The notes: a model not told the origin generated them from the letters alone. A stretch of 64,000 nt of DNA from Magicicada septendecula (GCA_034769895.1 CM068368.1:340465076-340529075); one strand, 5' to 3'. Numbered from the stretch's first letter, positions 32,605-43,403 are shown. Numbers and translations are program-made.

Positions 32605-32802
32605 GTTGTCACAACCAAACGTGGAATGTCCCCGGCGCGTGTATGACAGTATTATTTATACTTTATCGGCTTTGCTGCTGCTGCTGGACAGTTGATGATG
32701 TATATCGCACTTGTTATACGATGATGTCGGCTTCGCGTAGTTCTTCCACTATGGAGACGATTTCGTTCGTGTGCCCGCTGTATCCGACACGCTGTGACGC
32801 CA
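32605..32802. promoter_or_regulatory. gap between MMP and conserved gene; TATA-like sites
   Basis: Minus-strand TATA-like sequence (TATAAATAATACTG near 32,650) lies just upstream of the metalloproteinase signal peptide, about 50 bases from its ATG, so it may be that gene's promoter. No other feature is seen. Confidence 0.4.
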
Positions 32803-33741
32803 TTAACAGTCGCAATCTGTCCACCAGTTCGTTCGGATCGTCAGCGTCATATACGATGTATCGATATTGTTATTATGTCCATGTCCTGTACGTTTCGGCG
32901 GAAACAGTTGTGATATTATTCGTTTATACTTTACACCTTTGTTCGCGTTCACATGTGAGTTCGCTAAATAATACTGCTTGTGCGCGTTGGTGTCACGCAG
33001 TATATCTTTGTACACTTTCAGATCCGAATCGTTGAAAACGTTTTCTTTAGGATGCTTCATGAACACGAGTTCGTAGAGTCCTGGTGTACCTTTGTATCGT
33101 TTACCGTTGATAAGAATCGTATCGTCCGTTTCGATTTCGAACGCTGAATCACCGATCATCCATTTTCCGTTTTCGTGTCTTACACCGTACGTATAGTCCA
33201 TCAGACTATCGCGTTCGGACGAAACGATCATACGCATGTACTTGTTCGCTAACGATTCAATGTCGTATTTGTCCTGAAAATATCTACGCGCTTCACGTCT
33301 TCCTTCCGGTGTGTCTAACATTTTTTCAATGTTGAGACTAGGATCACCCTCATCATCATCATCATCATCATCATCGTCCAATGTTTCGGCTATCACAGGC
33401 GTTTTCAGGAAACGTGGTGGCTTCGTTCGGGAACGAAATGGTGTTCCCACATCGATTTTACTAATTGCACCCGTCGGATCCTCTTCCTCCTCCTCCTCCT
33501 CATTCTCTTCCCTTTTACGTTTCATCTTTTTCACTCTTATAGGCTTTTCATTTGTTGTTTTACGTTTCTTTTCAAGCAACGCTTCCGAAATATTTTGTAA
33601 CGGTTCCAGAATCGGTTTGTAACTTTTGGATAACGTTGCTTCTTCTTCACGAATCCCATGTTTTAACGCACGGTATTTCTTCCGTATGTGATCACTGATC
33701 GTGTCGATATCACGTGCTAGTCGTTTCTTCTTGTCGTCCAT
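32803..33741 (-). CDS. conserved insect-Polinton protein (DUF8207-like)
   Basis: A whole 312-residue protein. The N-terminal third is basic and coiled-coil-like (MDDKKKRLARDIDTISDH ...), followed by lysine-rich and then acidic Glu/Asp runs at about residues 70-130. The C-terminal half carries the conserved part: DTPEGRREARRYF, the YGVRHENGKWMIGDSAFEI segment and ILINGKRYKGTPGLYELVF. I recall this as the family catalogued as DUF8207, which is common in insect Polintons and of unknown role; the name is from memory. It lies between MMP and ATPase on the same strand. Charged N-terminus plus globular C-terminus would suit a nucleoprotein, but that is a guess. Confidence 0.6.
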   Translation of the reverse strand: MDDKKKRLARDIDTISDHIRKKYRALKHGIREEEATLSKSYKPILEPLQNISEALLEKKRKTTNEKPIRVKKMKRKREENEEEEEEEDPTGAISKIDVGTPFRSRTKPPRFLKTPVIAETLDDDDDDDDDEGDPSLNIEKMLDTPEGRREARRYFQDKYDIESLANKYMRMIVSSERDSLMDYTYGVRHENGKWMIGDSAFEIETDDTILINGKRYKGTPGLYELVFMKHPKENVFNDSDLKVYKDILRDTNAHKQYYLANSHVNANKGVKYKRIISQLFPPKRTGHGHNNNIDTSYMTLTIRTNWWTDCDC

Positions 33742-33823
33742 CTCGATAAACGGCAGAACGACAACTAAAGTCGTTGACAGCAGGACATGTGTATTTAGCT
33801 GAACGTATGACGAATTTTTTTGT

Positions 33824-34893
33824 TTAATCGTTAGGTGCGACTACTATGAAACGGTCAAAACCGACTCTGTACCTGCCGCCGTCGATAGAAGAATCCTTGT
33901 CCACAACGAGAAAGCCGTAACGATCTTTCCACGCTTCAGCGCACATGTTCTTAAACGTGTCATATTTCATGTCCGTGTTGACGTGATCGTTGTACGCATG
34001 TTTCAAGTTGCGATCGTGCTGTTTGAACAATACTATTAGATTGGCATTGTCACGAACCAACTGTTTTGGCACTTGACTGTACGTCTGACAAAGGTAAAAC
34101 GCGTCCACACCGCTGTGTCGTCCCATAGAGAAATACTTGCGTATGTTGTGTTGTCTTTCACAAGACACGTCGTCAAACACCATAATAGAATTGGGATCGA
34201 CCTCGTCGGGAGGCGGTACCTCTTCGTTACAACGTGATAACCCATTCCTTCGTTGGAAAGTCGTGTCATCAGGGTCTCCAGCATCTGATATTTGGGTTGA
34301 AATAGTGATTTAGAAAACACGTATAAGTTCGCGAATCTCAATCCGTTTACATCGAACAACAGGTTGAACATGACGTTTGTCTTTCCGCACGCGGAAGGTC
34401 CGCAGATGATCGAACGAACGGTATCGGGCAGAAGACGTCCGTGTTTACGTTTCTTTTTCTGCCACAACCACCCCCACCACCACCATCGTCGCACAACTTC
34501 GAATAGTCCACGTCCTTTATTTTTAGTCTGTGCGCTTGTTGCAATATTTTCATGTTGTCGTTCTATGCACAGTCTATTTAATAGTCTCACTATATCGCAG
34601 CAGTCGCCAGATATGTAACTGCATACACATGTGTCCGGACCCGTTTCACAGTTCGGATCCGACCAAACACATTCTTTGTAGTGATCGAATCCGGTGCCAG
34701 TTGGTACTATTTCGTCGAGTCGGAACCTCGTCACACGATTGGTAACCCGTTGCCAGTACTCGTACACTGTCAAGATCCTGCGCATGCGTTCAACGTCGTT
34801 TGCAGTCGTGTTCACGGTGTACTCATCGTAACCAGGATGCGACACAATGTCTTTTACACTGTACACAGCGCGCACGTTGTCATCGTAATGCAT
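33824..34893 (-). pseudogene. FtsK/HerA-type DNA-packaging ATPase, broken
   Basis: Walker A is seen in RSIICGPSACGKTNVMFNLL and Walker B in IMVFDDV, followed by YFSMGRHSGVDAFYLCQTY and the QVPKQLVRDNANLI segment typical of the A32-like packaging ATPases of Polintons and large DNA viruses. The N-terminal part carries a Cys-rich segment (CETGPDTCVCSYISGDCC). The enzyme drives genome DNA into the procapsid. It lies between the DUF8207-like gene and integrase on the minus strand, the common Polinton arrangement. Broken (about one break). Confidence 0.8.
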
Positions 34894-34932
34894 CGACGCA
34901 TACTGCTTCTATTTCCTCGAGTCGAATCGTTG

Positions 34933-36013
34933 TTATAGCAAGTTCTTCTTGTGTATCCACGAATCGTGTTTACCATCGAATCCTAACCACCTGACTTTCA
35001 CGCGATCGCCTTTACGTTGTACGATCTTTTCTACCAAGTACACGTCACCAACGTTCGATTTACTGATTTCGTGTTCATAAAAACCGCCTTTCAACACTTC
35101 TCCTGTATGATCCTTTAGCGAATAAGTGACGGGTACGCTGCCGGTACGCACCGTGTGAACGAGGAATATCTCGTTTGTCCAATTTGGTGTGTATCCTTTG
35201 GCGAACGTCATTTTGTGTTTGCTTATACGCACACGATCGCCTACTTTGAACTTTGGTCGTTTATAATCGATGCTCCTCGCTGTGTTCTCGCGAATCCGTC
35301 GTAACACAGTACGTTCGTTGGATTCGTTCACCTGACGCGGTTTCATTCCAATCGTTCTGTGCACACTGTTGTTGTACGTGCTGACTATTTCCGGTAACAT
35401 ATCCAACCAACGGTAATGACCTTGTTCGCTGAACGCACGGTTGAAGCGTTCCACAATGGAAGCCTTTTTCTCACTGTACGTGGAATAGAGTGTGACACCA
35501 TATCTGCTCAGCAATTTTTCTACGGTACTGTTGTAGTACTCTTTCCCGTTGTCCGTCTGCAGATATTTCATTTTATTAGCACGCAGAATCGGTTCCAGAG
35601 CTCGTGCGACCTCTACACCAGTCTTCGTTTTCAATGGAACGGCGTACGCGTACTTGCTAAACGCGTTAATCATCGTCATAAGGTACTTGAATCCCTTGTT
35701 CGCCTTTGCATGCGGTATCATCTCTACCAGGTCTGCTTGGTACAAGTCGTGAAGTCCCTTTAACTCGACCGCGCGTCTCGGAAAATTCCTTCTTACCGGT
35801 CTGTGCAACTCCGTAGCGATAGTCTTGCGAACGCTCTGGTGTATATTCTTCACAGCTCGTTTCATTCTCACGTCGTCGTGCGTACCGTGATTCACAATAC
35901 GTTGGAATGTAGTAAACTGTCGGCTCGGTGCTGAAGGTAATTCTCATCGATGCCGTTCTGGTACGACCACCTTCCATCACGTGACTGTCACGTCGCCACC
36001 GCTCCACATCCAC
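34933..36013 (-). pseudogene. retrovirus-like integrase with chromodomain
   Basis: The catalytic core shows the DDE pattern: YQADLVEMIPHAKANKGF (first Asp), LQTDNGKEYYN (second Asp) and SEKKASIVERFNRAF (Glu). After a beta-rich linker (FKVGDRVRISKHK), the C-terminus is a chromodomain (VYLVEKIVQ, VKVRWLGFDGKHDSWI). Polinton integrases cut and join the element ends, producing 6-bp target duplications, which agrees with AATAAT here; chromodomains may guide insertion toward certain chromatin. The catalytic core and chromodomain lie in one long open frame; the N-terminal part appears to have about one break. Confidence 0.8.
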
Positions 36014-37249
36014 TTATATCATCTCGACCGAACGGAAGAACAACGCGTTCTTTTTGCGATTGCGCAAGTACGTTAAAACGTGAGCTAAACTGATTTTCAT
36101 ACGCCCATTACGCACGAGGCTCATACCGATGTAGTATCTCGTGAGCGCGTGTTGTTTCGCGTCCAACGCTCTTACAGTCTTAACAGAATTCATCTCTTTG
36201 AACATGACGCTACGTATAACGTTGTCGCGGTACTCGTGCATTTCCGCGACTATGACGTTATCATTCTCAGGTAGCCGCTCGCACATGTGTTTAGCTTTGA
36301 GTTCAGCGATTGGGCGTTGACTTCTCGACTCCGTATGCAGGTGTATCAGATACGAGTTCAACAACCAAAATTCGTCCGCCATAGCGCCCGTGCAATGCTG
36401 CCACTGTTCGTACAAACGTCGGTCTTTCACCGTGTACCCTTGTTCGTGCGAATACCGCAGACCAAAGTATTCGCAATACTTGCGGAGTGTAGGCAACGCC
36501 TCCTTCAGAAAGGCTATCGAAAATAATCCCTGCGCCTTGTTGTTCACCAACACGAACTGTTTCCTTCTCGCTAGTGTCGGTAACGAGGACGGCGGGCAGT
36601 GCACATCAAAACTTACGTTGTAGCTAGGATCCAGTGCGCACTTTGGCGCTATCATCATCACGCTTCTGTATATTTCCATCGGTGTACGTATCGGAATATT
36701 GCGCTCTGTAAGGACGATGCAACAAGAAGCGTGTGGTATCGAACTTCCGTAGGCGAGCATGTCCGTGTATACAGTCGCGTAGTTCATCTGCCCGTGTGAA
36801 TCGTGTAAGCCGTGCACGCGTTGAACGGCGTTATACAGTTCAGGAATCGGACGGAAAAGCGAAAGAAAATTCCATCCGTGACGTACGGTACACTTGAACA
36901 TATTCTTTCCGTAAACCACAAGTTCTATCGGTACGTTGTTTTGTTCGCACTCTACGATAAATTGAAACCATCGTGATTTGTTGTGTATACGATCGGAGAC
37001 TATCATCAACAGCACGATCGGCGGCAAATCACCGCTGCGTTTTTTTATGTGACGCCAACAACGGGTGTGATATCTGTCAACACCGAACTTGTAACGTGTA
37101 CAGTAGTTGCCGCAAAATCGTCTTTTCTTCACAAAATACACGGAACATAAGTTGCACCGTATCGCGCTTCGTGAAGCTTTTGTTATTGTGAAATGTTTCC
37201 CATCATCGTATCGATAGACGTCCATCGTGAGTGATACGCTATTAGTCAT
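36014..37249 (-). CDS. unknown 411-residue Polinton protein
   Basis: I do not recognise this protein. The best start is MTNSVSLTMDVYRYDDG at 37,249, since a TATAAATA box lies about 20 bases upstream on the minus strand; the Met at 37,225 is an alternative. Near the N-terminus is a Cys/His cluster (RCNLCSVYFV, FCGNYC, HTRCWRHIKK) that could bind zinc. The rest looks globular, with FQFIVECEQNNVPIELVVYG, RPIPELYNAVQRVHGLHD, LRKYCEYFGL and a lysine/arginine-rich C-terminus (KISLAHVLTYLRNRKKNALF). No membrane segment. It lies between integrase and the BIR protein, same strand, and is whole over its length. Confidence 0.6.
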   Translation of the reverse strand: MTNSVSLTMDVYRYDDGKHFTITKASRSAIRCNLCSVYFVKKRRFCGNYCTRYKFGVDRYHTRCWRHIKKRSGDLPPIVLLMIVSDRIHNKSRWFQFIVECEQNNVPIELVVYGKNMFKCTVRHGWNFLSLFRPIPELYNAVQRVHGLHDSHGQMNYATVYTDMLAYGSSIPHASCCIVLTERNIPIRTPMEIYRSVMMIAPKCALDPSYNVSFDVHCPPSSLPTLARRKQFVLVNNKAQGLFSIAFLKEALPTLRKYCEYFGLRYSHEQGYTVKDRRLYEQWQHCTGAMADEFWLLNSYLIHLHTESRSQRPIAELKAKHMCERLPENDNVIVAEMHEYRDNVIRSVMFKEMNSVKTVRALDAKQHALTRYYIGMSLVRNGRMKISLAHVLTYLRNRKKNALFFRSVEMI

Positions 37250-37374
37250 GATAGTGATATTTATAGTGTATACGCATATTGTTTGAGGAATTTTTTTAGT
37301 ACTACCCAAACGGCTATGTTTGTACATGAGTTTATGTCGGCTCTGAAAAGAGCCGTTTTTGGGTGCGTCGACTT

Positions 37375-37650
37375 CTACAAGTGTTCACGAACGAAATCGC
37401 ATGCGAGCATTGACGCCTTATGGACTTGGACGGGATCATCACCCACTGCCCAATCCATAATTCGTATTTTACACTTGCAGCATCTTACAACATCAGCATC
37501 GCCTTCGTAAATAAACCCGGCTTTGGCTAGGTCAAAAAATTTTACGTTCGCTTTCGGAAATTTATGAACGTAAAATTTAATGTTACCTCGACGACTGATG
37601 TTATAAAAGCTTTTTAATCGGCTTGTAAAAGAATATGTGTACACGTCCAT
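37375..37650 (-). CDS. BIR-only protein
   Basis: A 91-residue protein consisting of one BIR domain: TSRLKSFYNI at the start, AKAGFIYEGDADVVRCCKCK, then DWAVGDDPVQVHKASMLACDFV. The zinc ligands Cys-x2-Cys-x16-His-x6-Cys are all present. There is no RING. BIR domains bind caspases or IAP-antagonist tails, and a BIR-only protein could sequester such partners. It is the first gene on the minus side of the divergent control region, opposite the polymerase. It looks whole. Confidence 0.85.
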   Translation of the reverse strand: MDVYTYSFTSRLKSFYNISRRGNIKFYVHKFPKANVKFFDLAKAGFIYEGDADVVRCCKCKIRIMDWAVGDDPVQVHKASMLACDFVREHL

Positions 37651-38106
37651 ATCTCAAGCAAGAATGTTAGTTTGTCTCATTGCATTTCACCTCCTCAACG
37701 ATAGCTGCGCGCGCATCCGTAGTGGGGATGGCTGTCGTCAATTGGACGGTATGAAATAAAGCACAGTAGTGGGAGCAGATAGCTGCGCACGCAGTTGTTA
37801 GTGGGGAATCGTTGACGGTAATAGTTCGGTATCATGGTGGTGGGAGCGGATAGCTGCGCGCGCAGCCGTCATAGATAGTATAAGTAGAGCGACGATCACT
37901 GCCAGCGTACACCTTCGAGTCTCGCGCAGTCTAACTTTCACGTGTCGCATATAAAATAGTGCTTATTTTCTAACTTCGTATCAGTCTTCTATTGTTCTTC
38001 AAGCGAGCAAGTAATTGTTATAGTTTCGTGTTTTTTTGTTGTTGTTGTTAATTTACTACGAATCCAGTCGTTTGCTGTTGATTGTAAACATTCGTTACGC
38101 GGTGCG
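37651..38106. promoter_or_regulatory. divergent control region with repeated palindrome
   Basis: This gap separates minus-strand genes from the plus-strand polymerase. It holds three copies of GATAGCTGCGCGCGCAG-type sequence at about 37,700, 37,778 and 37,849, containing the perfect palindrome CTGCGCGCGCAG (complete in the third). The first two are followed within about 10 bases by AGTGGGGA. After the third copy comes TATAAGTA (37,879-37,886), a likely promoter for the polymerase transcript. The layout suits a shared regulator or replication protein binding site. Confidence 0.6.
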
Positions 38107-41100
38107 TTGGTATCGCACGTTTACACGCCTGTCACGGATGACGAAGAATGCGTCAACGATGTCATAACCTTTTTTGATGACATGCACGAAACGTTTCGTA
38201 CGGACATTCTAAACGAACTGACACGTTTGCTTTCTATAAAGTGGCATATAACGGTTAAAGCGAGATTTGTCAAGTACATCGTAAACGCTGACACGGACCA
38301 GGACGAAGAAGTGACGACTGAAGCTTATTTTCACGGACGATGTCATACGACACTGATCGCTGACCAAGATGTATTGCCCGATCGTTTAGAAGCTTCGTAC
38401 GAAAAGATCAATGAATCGATTTATAAATTCACACGCGAGGGTAGCGGTTGGGCGTTAGACCGCATAATCTCCTTAGAACTCGTTCTCTCACGATACCAAC
38501 CGCTAACCGCCTCCAGTTTCATTCGTACACCACCTGAATTGTCTCGTACTAAATCCATCATCAACGTGAACAATACAGGCGATCAAATGTGTTTCGTATG
38601 GTCAGTGTTGGCCGCTCTGTTTCCACAACACTCACACAACTTTCGCGTATCTAAATACAAGCCACATATCTGCAGTATCATTACTTCTGGTATAACTTAT
38701 CCCACCCGACTATCTGACATTGTGAAGTTCGAACGAGACAATCCTAACGTTTCTATAAATGTTTTCGGTTACGAAGAAAATGAAATTTACCCTTTAAGAA
38801 TAACTCCTTCCAGTGGCAGACGACATCACGTTAATCTAATACTTCTTACCGCTGACGACCGAAAACATTACTATTTAATAAAAAATACAAGTCGCTTATT
38901 CTCTTCACTAAGCAAACACGACGGTCGTTCTTTCTATTGCGATTACTGTCTGGATAGATTCTGCGAAGAACGATTCCTTACCGAACATGTCCCCCACTGT
39001 TTACCGTACGGCGAACAGAAAATTCGTTTACCCATGAAGGAGGAGGAGGAGAATGTGATGTGTTTCAGAAATTACACATACTGCCATAAGGTCCCTTTTG
39101 CGATATATGCAGATTTTGAATCATTTATCGTCCCTTGCCATCGCTGCGACGCTCCTCCGCACACATCGTCCACCACAACGGAGTCGTTACATCTTCCTTC
39201 AGGTTTCTCCTACCTCATAGTCGACTACGAGCGTAATATTTTCAAACCCCAGGTCGTTTATTGCGGCGAGAACGTGGTAGACGTTTTTTCTCGATAGACT
39301 GGTCGCTGAAGAGCGAGAACTGTTCAGAATCATCCGATCCATTGTCCCTATGACTATGAGTGACCGTGATGTGTTATCTTTCGCAAATGCCCTCGTATGT
39401 CATCTCTGTGAAAAACCACTGACTGAGGACGACAAAGTGCGCAACCATTGTCATCTGACAGGACGATATCTGGGCGCAGCTCACAACATCTATAACCTTA
39501 ACTTCAAGACTCCACGACACATACCCGTCTTTTTCCATACCTTACGAGGTTACGATGCATATCACCTAGTACAAGGGTTGGGTAAATACGACAATCTCGC
39601 TTGTATCGCTGCCACTAGCGAACGCTTCGTATCAGTCTCGTTGGGTGGTCTGCGTTTCGTAGACACGCTTCAATTTCTGAACACGTCCTTGGACACACTT
39701 GTTGGAAACTTGCACCGAGCGGTGCGGATTTCGATTTAACGAAGCAATGTTTCGAAGAACACTTCGAGCTACTCTTACGTAAGGGCGTGTACCCTTACGA
39801 TTACATGACAGGTAGCGAGAAATTCGACGAAATACGTCTGCCCGCACGCGAACACTTTTTCAACAGGTTGAGTGAATCGCCAGTATCTGACGAAGATTAC
39901 GCTCACGCGCAGAACGTGTGGCGTACTTTCGGAATCAGTACACTGGCCGAATATCACGATCTGTATCTTAAAACAGACGTGCTGCTACAGGCTGACGTCT
40001 TCGAGGCGTTCCGTGAGATGGCCATGCGGTAATACCAGATCGATCCGGCTCATCTTTACTCGCTTCCTGGCGTCGCTTGGCATGCGATGTTAAAGATGAC
40101 CGGTATGCGACTGGAGCTGTTGACGGATATAGATCAGCATCTCTTTATCGAATCTGCCGTTCGCGGTGGCGTTAGCATGGTACCCAACCGCCACGCCAAA
40201 GCCAACAACCCGCTAATTGTCGATCAGTACGATGCTTCAAAGCCGACCTCTTTCATATTGTACACGGACTGCAACAACATTTACGGTGCAGCCATGTCAC
40301 AACCGCTCCCTTACGCCGACTTCAGATGGCTAGATCGTAACGAGATCAACTCACTGGACGTGCGTACCCTGTGCGATGACGGTGACATGGGCTACATACT
40401 CGAGGTCGACTTACACTATCCACCAGAACTTCATGACCTCCATTCCGATTATCCACTGGCGCCCGTCCGTTCCTGTGTCCATCCTGACGTACTTTCACCG
40501 TACTCTCGACGACTCCACACACGACTGCACTATACAAAAGGGTATAGCGGATCGGAAACGCCTTCGTCGTCCGTTCCCAAGTTGCTGACAACTTTGGACG
40601 ACAAGCAAAATTACGTTCTCCATTTTCAAAATTTAAAATTGTATCTGAGTCTCGGTCTAGAATTGAAAGCGATACATAGGGTGTTGAGTTTTAAACAGAG
40701 AGCGTGGATGAAACCGTTTATCGATTTCAACACGCAAAAGAGAGCAGCAGCCACCAACAGTTTTGAAAAGGATTTTTTCAAACTGATGGTCAACGCCGTC
40801 TATGGCAAATCGCTGGAGAACGTGAGGAAACGAATAGACTTCCAACTAGTCTCTAACGAACGACGGCTGCAGAAAATTGTTTCCAATCCTCGGCTAAAGC
40901 GTATGATCCGCTACACCTATAACTTGGTCGGACTGGCCTTACGAAACAGGACGATATTCCTTTCCCGTCCGGTGTACGTCGGCTTCACAGTACTCGATGT
41001 CAGCAAATTGATAATGTACGATTTTCATTATCGGTAAACTGTCGCCAAGTACGGACAACGATTGACCTTACTAATGACTGACACGGGCAGTTTGCTTTAC

Positions 41101-41614
41101 AGAATACGGACTGACGATGTGTACTCGGATATGAAAGAGGATCTCCACCTTTCCGATACGTCGGACTGCCCCACGGATCATCCTCCTCATTGCGACGACA
41201 ACAAAAAAGTCGTGGGGAAGTTCAAGGATGAGACCAATGGAAAACCCATCAGGGAATTTGTCGGACTCAGGGCGAAGTGTTACTCGCTCTTGTTGTCCGA
41301 CCGCACCGACAAAAAGTGGCGAAAGGTGTGCCAAGGACGGCAATAAAAAAAATGTATTATTACGGCATCGATTGTACAGCGAGTGTCTTTTTGACAGTCG
41401 TACGGTTTTCACCTCTGCTGAGTGTATACGAAGCAATCATCATAAGCTGTACACGCAACGTATAACAAAACTTTCCCTGTCTCCTTATGATGATAAGAGG
41501 TACGTACTGAACGACGGTGTAAGTACACTCGCGTACGGGCATTACAGGATACGTGCAATAACCGACGACGCTGCTGGTCCTAAGGCAAAGAAGAGAAAGT
41601 ACATGGACCGATAA
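38107..41614 (+). pseudogene. polB: protein-primed DNA polymerase B, broken
   Basis: Family B polymerase of the viral/organellar, protein-primed kind. In order: a Cys/His motif (FYCDYCLDRFCEERFLTEH), exonuclease I (IYADFESFI), a second Cys motif (CHLCEKPL), exonuclease II region (FFHTLRGYDAYHLV), polymerase motif A (YTDCNNIYGAAMSQPLP), motif B (FKLMVNAVYGKSLENV) and motif C (MTDTGSLLY). It copies the linear element genome from its ends. There is no clear ATG at the left end, so the start is uncertain and may lie in an upstream exon. Broken (about five breaks), so no polymerase is made. Confidence 0.85.
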
Positions 41615-41699
41615 CTAACGGTATAGATGATGTTCAGCATTACACACACACACACTAACTTCATTATGTTCTTTACCTACTTATTTTACAACTTTCGAT

Positions 41700-42757
41700 A
41701 CGTTTTACAGAATGAACAACAACAACAACAACAAGAAAGTAACAAAACATATGCCGGCAGAGCAACGTCGAGTACGATGGTAAATATAACATTTTTTTTT
41801 TCTTTATTTATAATGTACAAACAGAATATTCCATTCGATTGACGTGTTGTTTTTTTTTTATAGTTCACAACGGTTACGACGTGCTTTGCTGGGACCCGGC
41901 TCGAGTCGGTAAGGCCGTTTTCATTAATAAACTCTTGTCCTATTGCGTTTACCTCCGGTGTTCAATTATATTTTTTTCAGTGATGCCGACGAGGCACCTG
42001 CTGCTGCTACTGATGTGGATCCCCCCCTATCTCCAGAACTCGGCTCGAGTCGGTAAGACAATTGTCATTTTAATAAACTCTTATACTTTTGCGTTTTTTA
42101 CCTCCAGTGTTCAATTTATATTAATGTTTTGCAGTGATGCTGATGCTGCTGCTGCTGCGAGTTCGCCCCAATCTCCACAACCCGACACGAGTCGGTAAGA
42201 CATTTTTCATTAATAAACTCTTGTGCTCTCGCGTTTTACCTCCGGTGTTCATTTCATACATTTTTTTTAAGTGATGCTGACGCTCCAACTTCTGCTGCTG
42301 CTGGTGCTGTTGCTGCTGCTGCTGCTGCAGTTCATCCCCTATCTCCAGACAGTGTGCAACGTTTAAAACGTGCAATATTACAGCTAAAAAGTGGTCTGTT
42401 GCGGTAAGTCCGTTTTCATTAACAACAAAGTCTTGTACTATTGCGTTTACCTCACGTGTTCAATTTATACTTTTTTTCAGCGATGCTCTAGCTGAAGGAG
42501 TGGCGGTCTTTCTCCCTCGACCCGGCACGAGTCGGTACGTTCGTTTTCATTAACATTCAATTGTTCTCTTGCGTTTACATCTGGTATTAAAGTTGTTCCT
42601 TTTTTTCAGTAATGTCGAGTCCACAGAAGATGAAGGATATATGGAGGAATCAAAGTGATGTCGATACTGTGGACTTGAACATGGACCATGACGGGAATAG
42701 CGATGATAAAGATGATCATGTTGATGATGACGATGCAGCAGTCATCGACGTAAATAT
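41700..42757 (+). other. tandem micro-exon/intron unit array
   Basis: Right of the polymerase, about five similar units follow one another. Each has a short exon-like block that usually starts GATGC(T/C)GA and ends CGAGTCG, then a GTAAG or GTACG donor, an intron-like stretch of 72-82 bases sharing TTCATTAA, CTCTTGT, TTGCGTTTACCTC and GTGTTCAATTTATA, and a T-rich AG acceptor. Exon-like blocks are 45, 72, 60, 132 and 54 bases, all multiples of three with the same phase. They encode Ala/Asp/Ser/Pro-rich peptide with an Arg at each junction. I know no matching family. Confidence 0.6.
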
Positions 42758-43403
42758 GTAAGTCATCTTCTTATGCGTACATACTGCCTTGTTTTATTTG
42801 CGACTATACATAATTTTTATGTTGTCGTTTTTTTTTCTTAGTGACATTCGCCCGATACCAGCGCCGCCACCACCACCACAACAACTTCAACAACACATTC
42901 CAGTTGCACCACCACAATCACCGCCACCGTCACCGCCACCGCCACCGCAGATACAACCTCTACCACGACCACAACCCATATATCGTCAGCAGCAGCAGCA
43001 GCAACTATTTATGCGAAGAGATCCCCGTTTGTGGACCCCTCCAGAAGACGCGCTACCCGTCTTCTTTGACGTATTACATGCTACTGAACCAAGGACGCAC
43101 GACGACCCAACACCAATGAGACTCCTTCTTAGAAGGAGTCTACCAACATGGTGTTGGCGTCGCGGAAAGCCCTGTCCTGTTCAAGGTATGGTTCCGAATA
43201 CTACCTGCAGTGTGTGCATAGAAACATACAGTGACGGGCAGAGGCTCCTCGTTTTGGTATGTGGTCATACATACCATTACCGATGCGTCCTCGACTGGTT
43301 TCAGTCGGTAGCGTTGGAGGGGACACCACCCGCATGCCCGCAATGCAGACTATATATATTTGGAAAGCCCAATCGCACTTTCTATGGGCGCATGCATATT
43401 TAA
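42612..43403 (+). CDS. proline-rich RING-H2 protein with one intron
   Basis: A first exon from an ATG at 42,612 (MSSPQKMKDIWRNQSD, then Asp-rich) meets a GTAAGT donor at 42,758. A T-rich acceptor ends at 42,841, and the second exon runs to 43,403. That exon encodes a poly-Pro/Gln region and then a RING-H2 finger: CSVCIETYSDGQ, CGHTYHYRC, CPQC. RING-H2 proteins are usually E3 ubiquitin ligases. The gene is last before the right inverted repeat and shares its first exon, in a different frame, with the end of the micro-exon array. Splicing is inferred from sites only. Confidence 0.65.
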
